Shown here: positions 35,782 to 44,854 of the stretch, one piece after another
Layout of the letters: each line of letters starts with the position of its first letter
Numbering within the stretch: the first letter of the stretch is position 1
Origin: TMED109 sp002684605
GTDB taxonomy: Bacteria; Pseudomonadota; Alphaproteobacteria; TMED109
NCBI GenBank assembly: GCA_913046335.1
Contig: CAJWSU010000008.1
Span: forward strand, 6,224 to 70,223
DNA: 64,000 nt
Direction: 5' to 3'
Notes under the pieces: model-generated
What the model was told of the DNA's origin: nothing
The model's input: the letters and a program-made list of their open reading frames with translations, nothing else
Databases searched by the model: none
Position numbers and translations under genes: made by a program

Positions 35782-36937
35782 AAACAAAGAAATTTCTGTC
35801 TACGTACATTGGCCTTATTGCTTAAAGAAATGTCCTTACTGTGACTTTAATAGTCATGTGGCCAAACAAGAAATAGATTATAAAAATTGGGAATTAGCAT
35901 ATAAAAATGAAATAAATATTGAACAACAAAGGCTTGGAAAAAAAAATGTGAGCAGTATATTTTTTGGAGGTGGCACACCTAGTTTAATGCCTCCAAATTT
36001 AGTTGAATCCATTATAAATAGTATAGGGGAAAAATGGAACATTACACATAAAACAGAGATTACAGTCGAAGCTAATCCTTCTAGTGTAGAAATTAGTAAT
36101 TTTAAATATCATGCAGCGAGCGGTGTAAATAGACTTTCTTTAGGTTTTCAATCGTTAAATGATGCCCATCTAAAATTTCTTGGAAGAAACCATAAAGCAA
36201 AAGATAGTTTGAAAGCACTGGAAATTGCTAAAAAACATTTTGATAGAGTTTCTTTTGACTTAATTTATGGGTTGCCTGGCCAAACGGAGTTAGGGTGGGG
36301 TAAAGAACTTAAAGAAGCAATAAATTATTCTGGAGAGCATATGTCTGCATATCAATTAACTATAGAAAAAGGCACTCCATTTTATGCTAAACATAGAGAT
36401 AAAAGTTTTATCCTTCCCTCCGAAACTACCCTTTTAAACCTTTATAAAATTACGGATATGTTGTTGAAAGACGCTAAGCTTATAAAATATGAGGTTTCTA
36501 ACTATTGTCTTCAAAAAGCAGAAAGTGTTCATAATGTAAAAATCTGGAAAGGTTATGAATATGTTGGAATAGGGCCAGGAGCCCATGGAAGAGTAAAAAC
36601 TAAAAATAAATGGTTTGCTACATATAGATATTCTTCTCCAACAATATGGCTCTCAAAAAATTTAGCTGGAAACACTACTTTATATAAAGATGAGGAAATT
36701 AGTCCTAGAGAGAGGGCTCAAGAAATTCTACTAACAAACTTAAGGCTAACTAAAGGGATAAACCTTAAAGAGCTATTTGATAATGCTAATATTTCCTCAC
36801 TTAATTCCTTTATAAATATTTCTAGTCTATCTGAACTCCAAGGGCTTGGCTTAATAAAGGCAAATAACTCTACTTTAAAGATAACTAATAAAGGCCTACC
36901 TGTTTTAAATACTGTAATTAATAAGCTATTATTATAA
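35771..36937 (+). CDS. hemW: HemW-type radical SAM heme chaperone
   Basis: 388 residues. The radical SAM cluster motif is CLKKCPYC (CxxxCxxC, about residues 17-24) inside VHWPYCLKKCPYCDFNSH, the variant that separates HemW from true coproporphyrinogen oxidase HemN, which has an extra N-terminal part. FFGGGTPSLM, GVNRLSLGFQS and a C-terminal HemN_C domain follow. HemW binds and delivers heme. The start is TTG at 35771, inside the end of rdgB; it gives the right N-terminus. It is convergent with the LpoA-like gene. Confidence 0.94.
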   Translation: MLNKNKEISVYVHWPYCLKKCPYCDFNSHVAKQEIDYKNWELAYKNEINIEQQRLGKKNVSSIFFGGGTPSLMPPNLVESIINSIGEKWNITHKTEITVEANPSSVEISNFKYHAASGVNRLSLGFQSLNDAHLKFLGRNHKAKDSLKALEIAKKHFDRVSFDLIYGLPGQTELGWGKELKEAINYSGEHMSAYQLTIEKGTPFYAKHRDKSFILPSETTLLNLYKITDMLLKDAKLIKYEVSNYCLQKAESVHNVKIWKGYEYVGIGPGAHGRVKTKNKWFATYRYSSPTIWLSKNLAGNTTLYKDEEISPRERAQEILLTNLRLTKGINLKELFDNANISSLNSFINISSLSELQGLGLIKANNSTLKITNKGLPVLNTVINKLLL

Positions 36938-36939
36938 AA

Positions 36940-38223
36940 TTATGGCATAATATCGCGCTGTCTTAAAAAATTTCTCTCCATTACTTTATAAGAAACAAAT
37001 TTTCTGCTTATTGTACCATTGTTATCAATACGAAAAAAGCCAAATATACCATTAAATCCTGAAGGGTTAGTTAAAAATTTGTTGAAATCAGACATATTTT
37101 TTGCTTGTTTCAATGCAGCGGAACATAATGCTAAAATATCATAACCCAAGCCGCTAATTTCTATCGGAACACTATTATATATTTTAAAATATCTAGATAC
37201 AAAAGCTTCGAAAGAATATTGTTGTGGTGCTATAAAATGTCCTCCAAGTAAAGCAGGCTCATCAAGCACTTCAGGATTATTCCATCCTGATATTCCAAAG
37301 TATTTTATTTCTTTAGGGTTAATTCCTCTATATTGTGCCCTAGCGGAAATTTCTTTTAGCTGCTTGCCTGAAGCGATTATTAATAATCCATTATATTTTA
37401 TATTTTTTTCTTGATCTAAAAGACTACCTAAATCAGAAAAATCATTAGATAAAATATCATAAAAATATATATTATGAATTTTTATATTATTTTGTGTGCT
37501 CTGCTTTCTACTCTCTTGTAATGCTCTTTCGCCATAAACACTATTTGGAATAATAATAGCAACATCTTTTATTGCATTGTTTTTAATTTCTTTAAATATT
37601 GCTTTAATTTGTTGCTGAGGAGAAAAACCTAAAACCCATAAACCTTTTTGTTTGATATTTTCATCGTTAGTAAATGAAAAAATAGGAATCTCTTTATTTA
37701 TTACTTTTCTTATGGCAGATGCCTGAGAAGAAAAAATGGGACCCACTAAAATTGACACTCCTTCTTTCTCTAATTCTTTTGCAGAAAAAATAGCTTTTTC
37801 ATCTGTATCACCCGAATCTCTAAATATTAATTTAATATTTTTGCTCTGCGTCTCAAATAAAGCCATTTCTAATGCATTGTAAATAGCTTTACCAAGTTCT
37901 TTTTGTTCTCCTGAAAATGGAAGCAATAAGCCTATTTTAATAACCTTATCAAAAATTAATTCCTTTACTATTTTTTCATCACTTTGAGGTTTACTTAAGA
38001 TAATTTTTTTTTCTTTTATTAAAGGCTCAATATGTTTTTTACCCTCCTTTATACCTACTATAGGTTTTTGTTTTTCGCCTTTAGAGGTTTCTGGTTTTTT
38101 AGTAATTTCTTTATTCTTATTTATAACTATTAATATTTCTTCTTCTTTCATAAGGTCCACTGTTTTACAAGAGGCCAAACAAATGGAAAATACTATTATG
38201 ATAATTAAATAAAAATAATTCAC
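36940..38223 (-). CDS. LpoA-like penicillin-binding-protein activator lipoprotein
   Basis: About 428 residues if started at the GTG at 38223 (VNYFYLIIIIVFSICLASC), which gives a clean lipoprotein signal with Cys at about residue 20 and an upstream AAAAAAGG; a longer frame reaches 38295 but would overlap the rsmI start. After a Lys-rich linker (about 25-100) comes a periplasmic-binding-protein fold: KIGLLLPFSGEQKELGKAIYN and VSILVGPIFSSQASAI are typical of the alphaproteobacterial 'penicillin-binding protein activator' group. It should be an outer-membrane lipoprotein that stimulates peptidoglycan synthases. The pairing with divergent rsmI is as in many proteobacteria. Confidence 0.82.
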   Translation of the reverse strand: MNYFYLIIIIVFSICLASCKTVDLMKEEEILIVINKNKEITKKPETSKGEKQKPIVGIKEGKKHIEPLIKEKKIILSKPQSDEKIVKELIFDKVIKIGLLLPFSGEQKELGKAIYNALEMALFETQSKNIKLIFRDSGDTDEKAIFSAKELEKEGVSILVGPIFSSQASAIRKVINKEIPIFSFTNDENIKQKGLWVLGFSPQQQIKAIFKEIKNNAIKDVAIIIPNSVYGERALQESRKQSTQNNIKIHNIYFYDILSNDFSDLGSLLDQEKNIKYNGLLIIASGKQLKEISARAQYRGINPKEIKYFGISGWNNPEVLDEPALLGGHFIAPQQYSFEAFVSRYFKIYNSVPIEISGLGYDILALCSAALKQAKNMSDFNKFLTNPSGFNGIFGFFRIDNNGTISRKFVSYKVMERNFLRQRDIMP

Positions 38224-38293
38224 AAAAATAACCTTTTTTAAATATACTAATATAGAGTCTAATAATATATAAACTAAATTGATAGAAGGCATC

Positions 38294-39148
38294 ATGAAAA
38301 AAATAACTTTAGGATCTATTTTTGTAATAGCAACCCCTATTGGAAACTCTGAAGATATTACAATTCGTGCTTTAAAAACATTAGAAGAAGTTGATGCTAT
38401 TGCTTGTGAAGATACTAGAATAACCTCAAAATTATGTAATATTCATAAAATAAATTGTAAAGGCAAACTTATTTCATATCATGAACATAATTCTCAAAAA
38501 ATGATTCCTGTCCTTATCCAAAAAATTAAAAGTGGAATTAATTTAGGAATTGTAACAGACGCTGGGACTCCTTTAATTTCAGATCCAGGTTATAAACTAA
38601 TACAAGCAGCCTTAGATGAAAATATTGTTGTAAAAAGCGTTCCTGGACCTAGTGCTATAACAGCTGCCATTTCGGTTTCTGGTATTAGCTCAGATCAATT
38701 TATGTTTTTAGGTTTTCTTCCCAGAAAGCCTGTTATGAGAAAGAGAAGAATAATTTCTATTTCACATATAGATTCGTCAGTAGTAATATTTGAAAGTGCT
38801 AATAGGATAAATAAATTATTAAAAGATCTTTATGTGTTATTAGGTAATAGAAAAATTAGTGTAATGAGAGAAATTACTAAATTTTATGAAGAAAATATAA
38901 GAGGAAATATAAGTGAAGTTATTGAGCAATGTAAAAATAAAACTTTAAAGGGAGAGATAGTGGTTTTGATAGAGAAGGCCGAAACTATAAAACCTGTGTA
39001 TTCAAACGAGCAATTGATAGAAATGCTAAAAGAGATGTTGCCTAAATTTGGTGTTTCTAGAGCATCTAAAGAAATTGCAAAAAAAACTTTCATTAAAAGT
39101 GATTATATCTATAAACTGGCTTTGAGTATAAATGAAAATAAGTCTTAA
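38294..39148 (+). CDS. rsmI: 16S rRNA (cytidine(1402)-2'-O)-methyltransferase
   Basis: 284 residues from the ATG at 38294 (MKKITLGSIFVIATPIGN), chosen because AGAAGG lies 4 bases before it; an in-frame TTG at 38279 has no such support. IVTDAGTPLISDPGYKLIQAAL and VPGPSAITAAISVSGI are the SAM-binding signatures of this tetrapyrrole-methylase-fold family, and FLGFLPRK is RsmI-specific. It methylates the 2'-O of C1402 in the decoding centre. YraN, which often follows, is absent here; a BON lipoprotein comes next. Confidence 0.96.
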   Translation: MKKITLGSIFVIATPIGNSEDITIRALKTLEEVDAIACEDTRITSKLCNIHKINCKGKLISYHEHNSQKMIPVLIQKIKSGINLGIVTDAGTPLISDPGYKLIQAALDENIVVKSVPGPSAITAAISVSGISSDQFMFLGFLPRKPVMRKRRIISISHIDSSVVIFESANRINKLLKDLYVLLGNRKISVMREITKFYEENIRGNISEVIEQCKNKTLKGEIVVLIEKAETIKPVYSNEQLIEMLKEMLPKFGVSRASKEIAKKTFIKSDYIYKLALSINENKS

Positions 39149-39166
39149 TTATTAAAAGGAATATCA

Positions 39167-39766
39167 ATGTATAAAAACTTTAATCACTATTTTTTTCTAT
39201 TCCTTATTATTATATGTCTTTCTGGTTGTGCTGGCACAATTGTAGGGGGCGCTGCCTCTGTTGGGTTAGCTTCAGTACAAGAAAGGTCCATTAAGGACGC
39301 AGCTATAGACCTTAAATTAGAAATACAAATTCAAGAAAAATTATTTAGAGCTAATACTGACAAACTTTTTGTAAATGTAGATGTTGTTATACTAGAACAA
39401 AGAGTAATGCTAATTGGTAATGTCGAATCTCAAGAATTAAGAGATTTGGCATCTAAGATAGCTTGGGAAGTGTCTCCTAAAATAAAAAATGTTATAAATG
39501 AAATAACTGTAGGAAAAAAACCTACATTAGTAAGCCAAGCCCAAGATGCAAGGATCTCATTATCATTATCAGGCCTATTAATCGGAGATGCAGAAATTTC
39601 AGATATAAATTTTACCCACTCTGTTTCAAAACAGGTAATATTTTTAATTGGCATTGCAAAAGATGATGAAGAACTAAATAAAGTTATTAATCATGCAAGA
39701 TCTGTAAAAGGTGTTAAAAAGGTTATTAGTCATCTTATGCTCATTAATGACAAAAAAAGAATGTAG
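39167..39766 (+). CDS. BON-domain outer-membrane lipoprotein (YraP/DolP-like)
   Basis: 199 residues: a lipoprotein signal with lipobox LSGC (Cys about residue 21), then AGTIVGGAASVGLASVQERSI, typical of the start of YraP, and two BON domains (about 45-115 and 120-190; DVVILEQRVMLIGNVES, HSVSKQVIFLIGIAKDDEELNKV). YraP/DolP binds phospholipid and maintains outer-membrane integrity. The order lpoA-rsmI-...-yraP parallels the enterobacterial cluster. It is followed by gshB after 8 bases. Confidence 0.88.
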   Translation: MYKNFNHYFFLFLIIICLSGCAGTIVGGAASVGLASVQERSIKDAAIDLKLEIQIQEKLFRANTDKLFVNVDVVILEQRVMLIGNVESQELRDLASKIAWEVSPKIKNVINEITVGKKPTLVSQAQDARISLSLSGLLIGDAEISDINFTHSVSKQVIFLIGIAKDDEELNKVINHARSVKGVKKVISHLMLINDKKRM

Positions 39767-39774
39767 TTAATAAT

Positions 39775-40713
39775 ATGTCAAAAATTTCTGTTCAAATGGA
39801 CCCTATAGAGCTTGTAGATATAAAAGCTGATACTACTTTTGCTCTTACATTAGAAGCTTATAAAAGAGGACATGAGCTGTTTTATTATAATCCTAAGAAC
39901 TTATCTTATTATAATGGTAAAGTTTATGCAAAAGGACAAACCATTATTAATATGAAAGATTCTCATAATGAGTATGTAGACCTTTCTGAAGAAATAGTAA
40001 AAGATTTGTCAAAAGAAGATGTGATCTTATTAAGACAAGACCCTCCTTTTGATATGACCTATATAACGAATACACATATTCTAGAAACTCTTCATCCTAA
40101 AACTTTTGTTGTAAACAATCCCTTTGAAGTCAGGAATGCGCCAGAAAAATTATTTGTTAATAAATTTAAAGAGTTTATACCAGAGACTTTAATAACCCGC
40201 GACTTCATAGAAATTAATAAATTTAGAAAAGAATTTAAGGATATAATAGTTAAACCATTATATGGAAATGGAGGAAAACAAGTCTTTCATATTAGAGAAG
40301 ATGACCCAAACTTATCTTCTTTATTAGAAATGTTTTTTGACTATTCTAATGAGCCAATAATTATTCAGCGATACCTACCCGAAGTGAGAAAAGGAGATTG
40401 TAGAGTAATTATGATAAATGGAGAGGTTGTCGGTGCGGTAAATAGAGTGCCTCCTATGGGAGAAGCACGCTCTAATCTTCATGTAGGAGGAAAAGCGGAA
40501 AGAAAAACTCTGTCTAATAAGGAAATGGAAATATGTGAGGCTTTAAGTGTAGAATTAAAAAACAGAGAACTTATTTTAGTTGGTTTAGATATAATAGGAG
40601 ATTATTTAACAGAAATAAATGTTACCTCCCCAACAGGAATACAAGAAATATCTAAGTTTAATAAAACTAATTTAAGTGCTAAGTTTTGGGATGCAGTAGA
40701 GAGCTATATTTAG
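39775..40713 (+). CDS. gshB: Glutathione synthase
   Basis: 312 residues with the GshB start VQMDPIELVDIKADTTFALTLEAYKRGHEL, DVILLRQDPPFDMTYI, and the ATP-grasp domain with KPLYGNGGKQVFHI and a metal-binding end (GLDIIGDYLTEINVTSPTG). It joins gamma-glutamylcysteine to glycine. The length is normal. It ends by overlapping the convergent HIT gene by 4 bases. Confidence 0.97.
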   Translation: MSKISVQMDPIELVDIKADTTFALTLEAYKRGHELFYYNPKNLSYYNGKVYAKGQTIINMKDSHNEYVDLSEEIVKDLSKEDVILLRQDPPFDMTYITNTHILETLHPKTFVVNNPFEVRNAPEKLFVNKFKEFIPETLITRDFIEINKFRKEFKDIIVKPLYGNGGKQVFHIREDDPNLSSLLEMFFDYSNEPIIIQRYLPEVRKGDCRVIMINGEVVGAVNRVPPMGEARSNLHVGGKAERKTLSNKEMEICEALSVELKNRELILVGLDIIGDYLTEINVTSPTGIQEISKFNKTNLSAKFWDAVESYI

Positions 40714-41087
40714 GCTATTATTAATTTTTTAATAAACCCTCCTAATGGCTGCCCTCCAAGTATATGAAAATGTAAATGTTGAACTTCTTGATGCCCATCG
40801 TCTCCTATATTTGTTAAAACTCTATAACCATCATGTATAATTTTTTCTTTTTTAACTACTTTAGATATACAATCAAATATATCTATTTTTTCTATACTCT
40901 CTGCATGTGATATAAAATCATCTAAATTTATATAATTTTTTTTAGGAATTACTAAAACATGAACCTTGGCACGTGGGTTTATATCTCTAAAAGCTAATGT
41001 ATGCTCAGATTCTAAGACCTTATCGCAAGGGATTAATCCTCTTAATATTTTGAAAAAAATATTATCTTCATTATAATATTGGTTCAT
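40710..41087 (-). CDS. HIT-family nucleotide hydrolase (HinT-like)
   Basis: 125 residues: DNIFFKILRGLIPCDKVLESEHTLAFRDINPRAKVHVLVIPKK and the histidine triad HLHFHILGG (HxHxHxx, about residues 107-115) near the end. HinT enzymes hydrolyse purine nucleoside phosphoramidates. It follows hisE by 11 bases and is often found at the end of alphaproteobacterial his clusters, so it is probably part of the operon. Confidence 0.95.
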   Translation of the reverse strand: MNQYYNEDNIFFKILRGLIPCDKVLESEHTLAFRDINPRAKVHVLVIPKKNYINLDDFISHAESIEKIDIFDCISKVVKKEKIIHDGYRVLTNIGDDGHQEVQHLHFHILGGQPLGGFIKKLIIA

Positions 41088-41098
41088 AAAAAGTCCTA

Positions 41099-41434
41099 TT
41101 AATTTTTTCTACTCGCTTTTTCTTCATGTCCAGACATAGTCTCTCTATTTTTTAATTCCTCCATAATCTCTTCCGGAACAATATTCAAAGATTTCCACAA
41201 AACAAAAAGGTGAAATAATAAGTCTGAAGATTCTTTTATGGTTTCTGTTTTGTCTTTAGAAATTGCAGCAAGAGCAGTTTCAATTGCCTCTTCTCCTAAT
41301 TTCTTAGAGCATTCTTTTACTCCCTTTGAAAGTAAAAAGGAAACGTAAGAATCTCCTGGGGCAGAACTTAAAGCTCTTTCTTCAATTTTTGCCCATAGTA
41401 ACTCAAAATATTTAAATGATTGTGTGTTATCCAT
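41099..41434 (-). CDS. hisE: Phosphoribosyl-ATP pyrophosphatase
   Basis: About 111 residues from the ATG at 41434 (an in-frame TTG lies 12 bases upstream; the ATG has a GGAT nine bases before it and gives the usual length). SYVSFLLSKGVKECSKKLGEEAIETALA and KESSDLLFHLFVLW are the MazG-like HisE helices with their metal-binding Glu/Asp. It performs the second step of histidine synthesis. HisI, often fused to it, is not here. Confidence 0.95.
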   Translation of the reverse strand: MDNTQSFKYFELLWAKIEERALSSAPGDSYVSFLLSKGVKECSKKLGEEAIETALAAISKDKTETIKESSDLLFHLFVLWKSLNIVPEEIMEELKNRETMSGHEEKASRKN

Positions 41435-41487
41435 AAACTTATCCAAAACTAAAAGTTAAATATATAAAACTATTTTATATTCTTTAT

Positions 41488-42243
41488 TTATAGCCTAATA
41501 TTTAGGCTAGCCTCTGTCATTGCTTTTCTCGCATCTTGTATTTTAAATTTTCCGAAATGAAAAATAGAAGCCGCTAATACTGCATTAGCTCCGCCTTCCT
41601 TAACACCTTCAACTAGGTGCTCTAGAGTTCCTACTCCTCCAGACGCTATAACAGGCACAGATACTTTGCTAGTGATCCTTTTTAATAAATCCACATCAAA
41701 ACCTTTACCTGTTCCGTCTCGATCCATAGAAGTTATTAATAGTTCTCCTGCACCCTTCTCCGTAATAGATTGTGCCCATTCTATGGCATCTATTCCTGTT
41801 TCCTGTCTCCCTCCATGAGTATATACCATCCATTTGTCTTTATATTTTTTTACATCTATTGCCACTACGATGCATTGTGAACCAAATTTGTTAGCACCTT
41901 CTTCTACAATTCTAGGATCTATTATTGCACTTGTATTAATACCTACTTTATCTGCGCCGGCTAGTAAAAGGTTTCTGATATCAGCTAAGCTTCTAACACC
42001 TCCCCCTACTGTTAGAGGCATAAAACATTGGTCTGCTGTTCTGTTAACCACATCTAATAATATATTTCTATTATCAGAACTTGCTGTTATATCTAAAAAA
42101 CATAATTCATCAGCTCCCTGTAAATCATATACTTTCGCCTGCTCTACTGGGTCACCAGCATCTTTTAAATCTACAAAGTTAATGCCTTTTACAACTCTAC
42201 CATCTTTAACATCTAAACATGGGATAATTCTTGTTTTTAACAT
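41488..42243 (-). CDS. hisF: Imidazole glycerol phosphate synthase, cyclase subunit
   Basis: 251 residues with the HisF start RIIPCLDVKDGRVVKG (catalytic Asp), LCFLDITASSDNR, GGGVRSLADIRNLLLAGADKVGINTSAI and SMDRDGTGKGFD (second catalytic Asp in a GTG-type loop). With HisH it makes imidazole glycerol phosphate and AICAR. It shares one base with the hisA stop (taATG). Confidence 0.98.
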   Translation of the reverse strand: MLKTRIIPCLDVKDGRVVKGINFVDLKDAGDPVEQAKVYDLQGADELCFLDITASSDNRNILLDVVNRTADQCFMPLTVGGGVRSLADIRNLLLAGADKVGINTSAIIDPRIVEEGANKFGSQCIVVAIDVKKYKDKWMVYTHGGRQETGIDAIEWAQSITEKGAGELLITSMDRDGTGKGFDVDLLKRITSKVSVPVIASGGVGTLEHLVEGVKEGGANAVLAASIFHFGKFKIQDARKAMTEASLNIRL

Positions 42244-42968
42244 TATTTACCTATTATTCTATTGCACTCGTCTATATCTATGCGGTTATCATAAATTGCT
42301 CGGCCACTGATTACTCCCATTATACCTAAACATTTTTTACTTTTTATTTCCTGAATATCTTTTATTGAAGATATTCCTCCAGATACTATAACAGGTATAT
42401 TAATGCTCTCTGCTAATTCTATCGTTTCATTAATAGCTGGCCCCATTAATATTCCATCTCTGTTAATATCTGTATAAATTACTGCAGATACGCCTACATC
42501 TTCAAATTTTTTAACTAAATCTAGCGCTTTAATTTTTGTCTGTTTTACCCATCCCTCTACAGCAACCATTCCCTCTCTTGCATCTATACCTACTGCTATT
42601 TTTCCTGGATGTTTTTTACAAGCCTTAATTACCAATTCTGGATTTTTTAAAGCCATTGTACCTAGAATTACTCTGTCTATACCTGTAGATATCCACAAAT
42701 CTATTGTTTCAAGACTTCTAATGCCTCCACCAAGTTGTATTTTTATATTTACTTTTTTTATTATATTTTCTACAGCCTTCTGATTTATAGGCTTTCCTTC
42801 GAAAGCTCCATTTAAATCTACTAAGTGTAACCAAGAACACCCTGATTTTAAAAATGAGGAAGCTCTTGATACAGGGTCAGAATCAAAAATTGTGGCTTTA
42901 TTCATATCTCCTTTCTCTAACCTAACACATTGACCGTCCTTTAAGTCTATAGCAGGGAAAAAAATCAT
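42243..42968 (-). CDS. hisA: ProFAR isomerase HisA
   Basis: 241 residues. FPAIDLKDGQCVRLEKGD is the standard HisA start with the catalytic Asp, LHLVDLNGAFEGKPIN and QLGGGIRSLETIDLW follow, and YTDINRDGILMGP carries the second catalytic Asp. It isomerises the aminoaldose to the aminoketose in histidine synthesis. Its ATG overlaps the stop of the GNAT gene (ATGA). Confidence 0.98.
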   Translation of the reverse strand: MIFFPAIDLKDGQCVRLEKGDMNKATIFDSDPVSRASSFLKSGCSWLHLVDLNGAFEGKPINQKAVENIIKKVNIKIQLGGGIRSLETIDLWISTGIDRVILGTMALKNPELVIKACKKHPGKIAVGIDAREGMVAVEGWVKQTKIKALDLVKKFEDVGVSAVIYTDINRDGILMGPAINETIELAESINIPVIVSGGISSIKDIQEIKSKKCLGIMGVISGRAIYDNRIDIDECNRIIGK

Positions 42969-43513
42969 ACTATACCTTTTTTATCTTCTAAACGCTTATA
43001 ATAATAGCTGCCGGAAACTACTTTTTCATTAACTATATGATATGCAGGTAAGGTGCCCCATTTAATGTAGCCTGATGATTCATATAAGCTTATTGCACGT
43101 TCTTGTGTCTCCCTTACTTCTAGAAGAATTTGGCTAAAACCATTTTTAAAAGACAAATCTTCTCCTGCCTCTAATAACTTTCTTGCTAGTCCATGGCCTC
43201 TAGCCCATGGCGAAACAAAATGTGTGTCTATAGTGGCAGAGAATGATGATGCTTCATTACTTCTATTCGGAAACACTAATTGTAAAGAAGCTGCGACCGC
43301 TCCTTCGAAGCTTCCAATGAAAAGGTTTCTTTGCGGCATTGCAAGTACTCCTTTCCAGTAATTTTCTAAGTTTTTTCTTGGGGGTGGCTTGATCCAACTA
43401 AATCCTATTCCGGCTGTTATAGCCTCTTCAGTAGCTTTACATAGCTCCTGTAATTCCCCCGCGCTAAATTTTTTTATTAAATTTACGGATAGTTTTTTAT
43501 TGTTGTCTATCAT
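42965..43513 (-). CDS. GNAT acetyltransferase inserted in the his operon
   Basis: About 182 residues from the ATG at 43513, which overlaps the hisH stop (ATGA); another ATG lies 9 bases upstream. The GNAT core is visible: DTHFVSPWARGHGLARKLLEAGEDL with the acetyl-CoA loop RGHGLA, then QILLEVRETQERAISLYESSGYIKWG, the typical last strand and helix. The substrate is unknown. It is coupled on both sides (hisH stop, hisA start), so it must be expressed with the histidine enzymes, yet it has no known step in the pathway. Confidence 0.88.
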   Translation of the reverse strand: MIDNNKKLSVNLIKKFSAGELQELCKATEEAITAGIGFSWIKPPPRKNLENYWKGVLAMPQRNLFIGSFEGAVAASLQLVFPNRSNEASSFSATIDTHFVSPWARGHGLARKLLEAGEDLSFKNGFSQILLEVRETQERAISLYESSGYIKWGTLPAYHIVNEKVVSGSYYYKRLEDKKGIV

Positions 43514-44151
43514 GGTGTCCATTCCAAGAAGTTTTTTATAAATTGTATGCCTGCAGTCTGACTTTTTTCTGGATGAAACTGAGTACCAATAATGTTGTCT
43601 TTTAAAACTACAGCCGTTATATCGCCTCCATAATGGGTTTTTGCAAGAACTAATTTATTATTCTTCACATTAAATTTATACGAATGCACAAAATAAAAAT
43701 CTTCATCTTGTTTTATTCTGTTAAAAAGAGTGTGTTTTTTATTAAAGTGTACGGAGTTCCAGCCCATATGAGGGACCTTCATTTCTGCTTCTACTATTTC
43801 TATTGAACTAACGTCACCTTCTATCCAAGAAAGTCCCTCAGTATAACCATATTCTTTACTAAAATTTGCTAGTAATTGCATTCCAACACATATCCCCAAA
43901 AAAGGTTTTGCATCTTTAAGAATCATATCATGTAATAAATTAACTAAACCTTTGATATTATTCATACCCTGCATACAATCAGAAAAAGCTCCTACGCCAG
44001 GCAAGACTACTTTGTCTACTTTCTTAAGCTCTTCTAAACTATCTACAATTATAATTTGAAAATTCTTACCTAATAGTGATGAAGCTTTTTCAAAAGACTT
44101 ATATACAGAACGAATATTGCCAGAGCCGTAATCAATTATACCTACACGCAT
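43510..44151 (-). CDS. hisH: Imidazole glycerol phosphate synthase, glutaminase subunit
   Basis: 213 residues: GIIDYGSGNIRSVYKSFEKA, LPGVGAFSDCM, the nucleophile in FLGICVGMQLLA (Cys of GICVGMQ), and GTQFHPEKSQTAGIQFI with the catalytic His and Glu. It hydrolyses glutamine and feeds ammonia to HisF. It lies 19 bases after hisB. Confidence 0.97.
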   Translation of the reverse strand: MRVGIIDYGSGNIRSVYKSFEKASSLLGKNFQIIIVDSLEELKKVDKVVLPGVGAFSDCMQGMNNIKGLVNLLHDMILKDAKPFLGICVGMQLLANFSKEYGYTEGLSWIEGDVSSIEIVEAEMKVPHMGWNSVHFNKKHTLFNRIKQDEDFYFVHSYKFNVKNNKLVLAKTHYGGDITAVVLKDNIIGTQFHPEKSQTAGIQFIKNFLEWTP

Positions 44152-44170
44152 TATCTAACAATCTTTCTTC

Positions 44171-44770
44171 TTAACCATCTTGTCTTAAAACACCTTTTGT
44201 TGAAGGAACCTGCTCAATAATTCTTGGCTCTATTCTCACTGCATCTCTTAAAGACCGCGCTAAGCCCTTATAACAAGATTCAATTATGTGATGGTTATTT
44301 GTGCCATATAAATTCTCTACATGAATATTTGCTCCTATTGCTTGAGCAAAAGCCTGAAACCATTCTTTAAAAAGCTCTGTATCCATTTCTCCTAGTCTTT
44401 TTTGAGTAAAAGAAACCTTCCATACTAAATATGGTCTTCCTGATAAATCAATTACTACTCTCGTTAAAGTTTCGTCCATAGGAATATGTGCGTTTCCATA
44501 TCTATTAATTCCTTTTCTTTCTCCTAATGCTTTTGATATAGCTTCGCCTATTACATATCCAGAATCCTCAGTTGTATGATGATCATCTATATGCAAATCT
44601 CCTTTAGCTTTTAAATCAATGTCTAATAAACCATGTCTGGATATTTGTTCTACCATATGGTCTAAGAAACCTATTCCTGTATCAATATTAGATTTGCCGA
44701 CTCCATCTATATTTACGTCCGACGAAATTTGAGTCTCTTTTGTGTTTCTTTTTACTTTTGCTTTTCGCAT
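44171..44770 (-). CDS. hisB: Imidazoleglycerol-phosphate dehydratase
   Basis: 199 residues, the monofunctional form without the phosphatase domain of enterobacteria. GIGFLDHMVEQISRHG and the metal-binding DLHIDDHHTTEDSGYVIGEA and GTNNHHIIESCYKGLARSLRDA are all intact. It dehydrates imidazoleglycerol phosphate. It is the first gene of the his run; a 12-bp palindrome TTACTATAGTAA (44820-44831) lies in the upstream gap, of unknown meaning. Confidence 0.97.
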   Translation of the reverse strand: MRKAKVKRNTKETQISSDVNIDGVGKSNIDTGIGFLDHMVEQISRHGLLDIDLKAKGDLHIDDHHTTEDSGYVIGEAISKALGERKGINRYGNAHIPMDETLTRVVIDLSGRPYLVWKVSFTQKRLGEMDTELFKEWFQAFAQAIGANIHVENLYGTNNHHIIESCYKGLARSLRDAVRIEPRIIEQVPSTKGVLRQDG

Positions 44771-44854
44771 AGCGTCTTCCTATTTATTCTTAACAAGTGA
44801 TTTATATAGTATAATAATATTACTATAGTAACATAATTAATTCTTATTTCTAAT

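Noticed and set aside
41461..41479. AT palindrome ATATAAAA...TTTTATAT between hisF and hisE
   Set aside because: Only A and T in the arms, expected by chance in such DNA.
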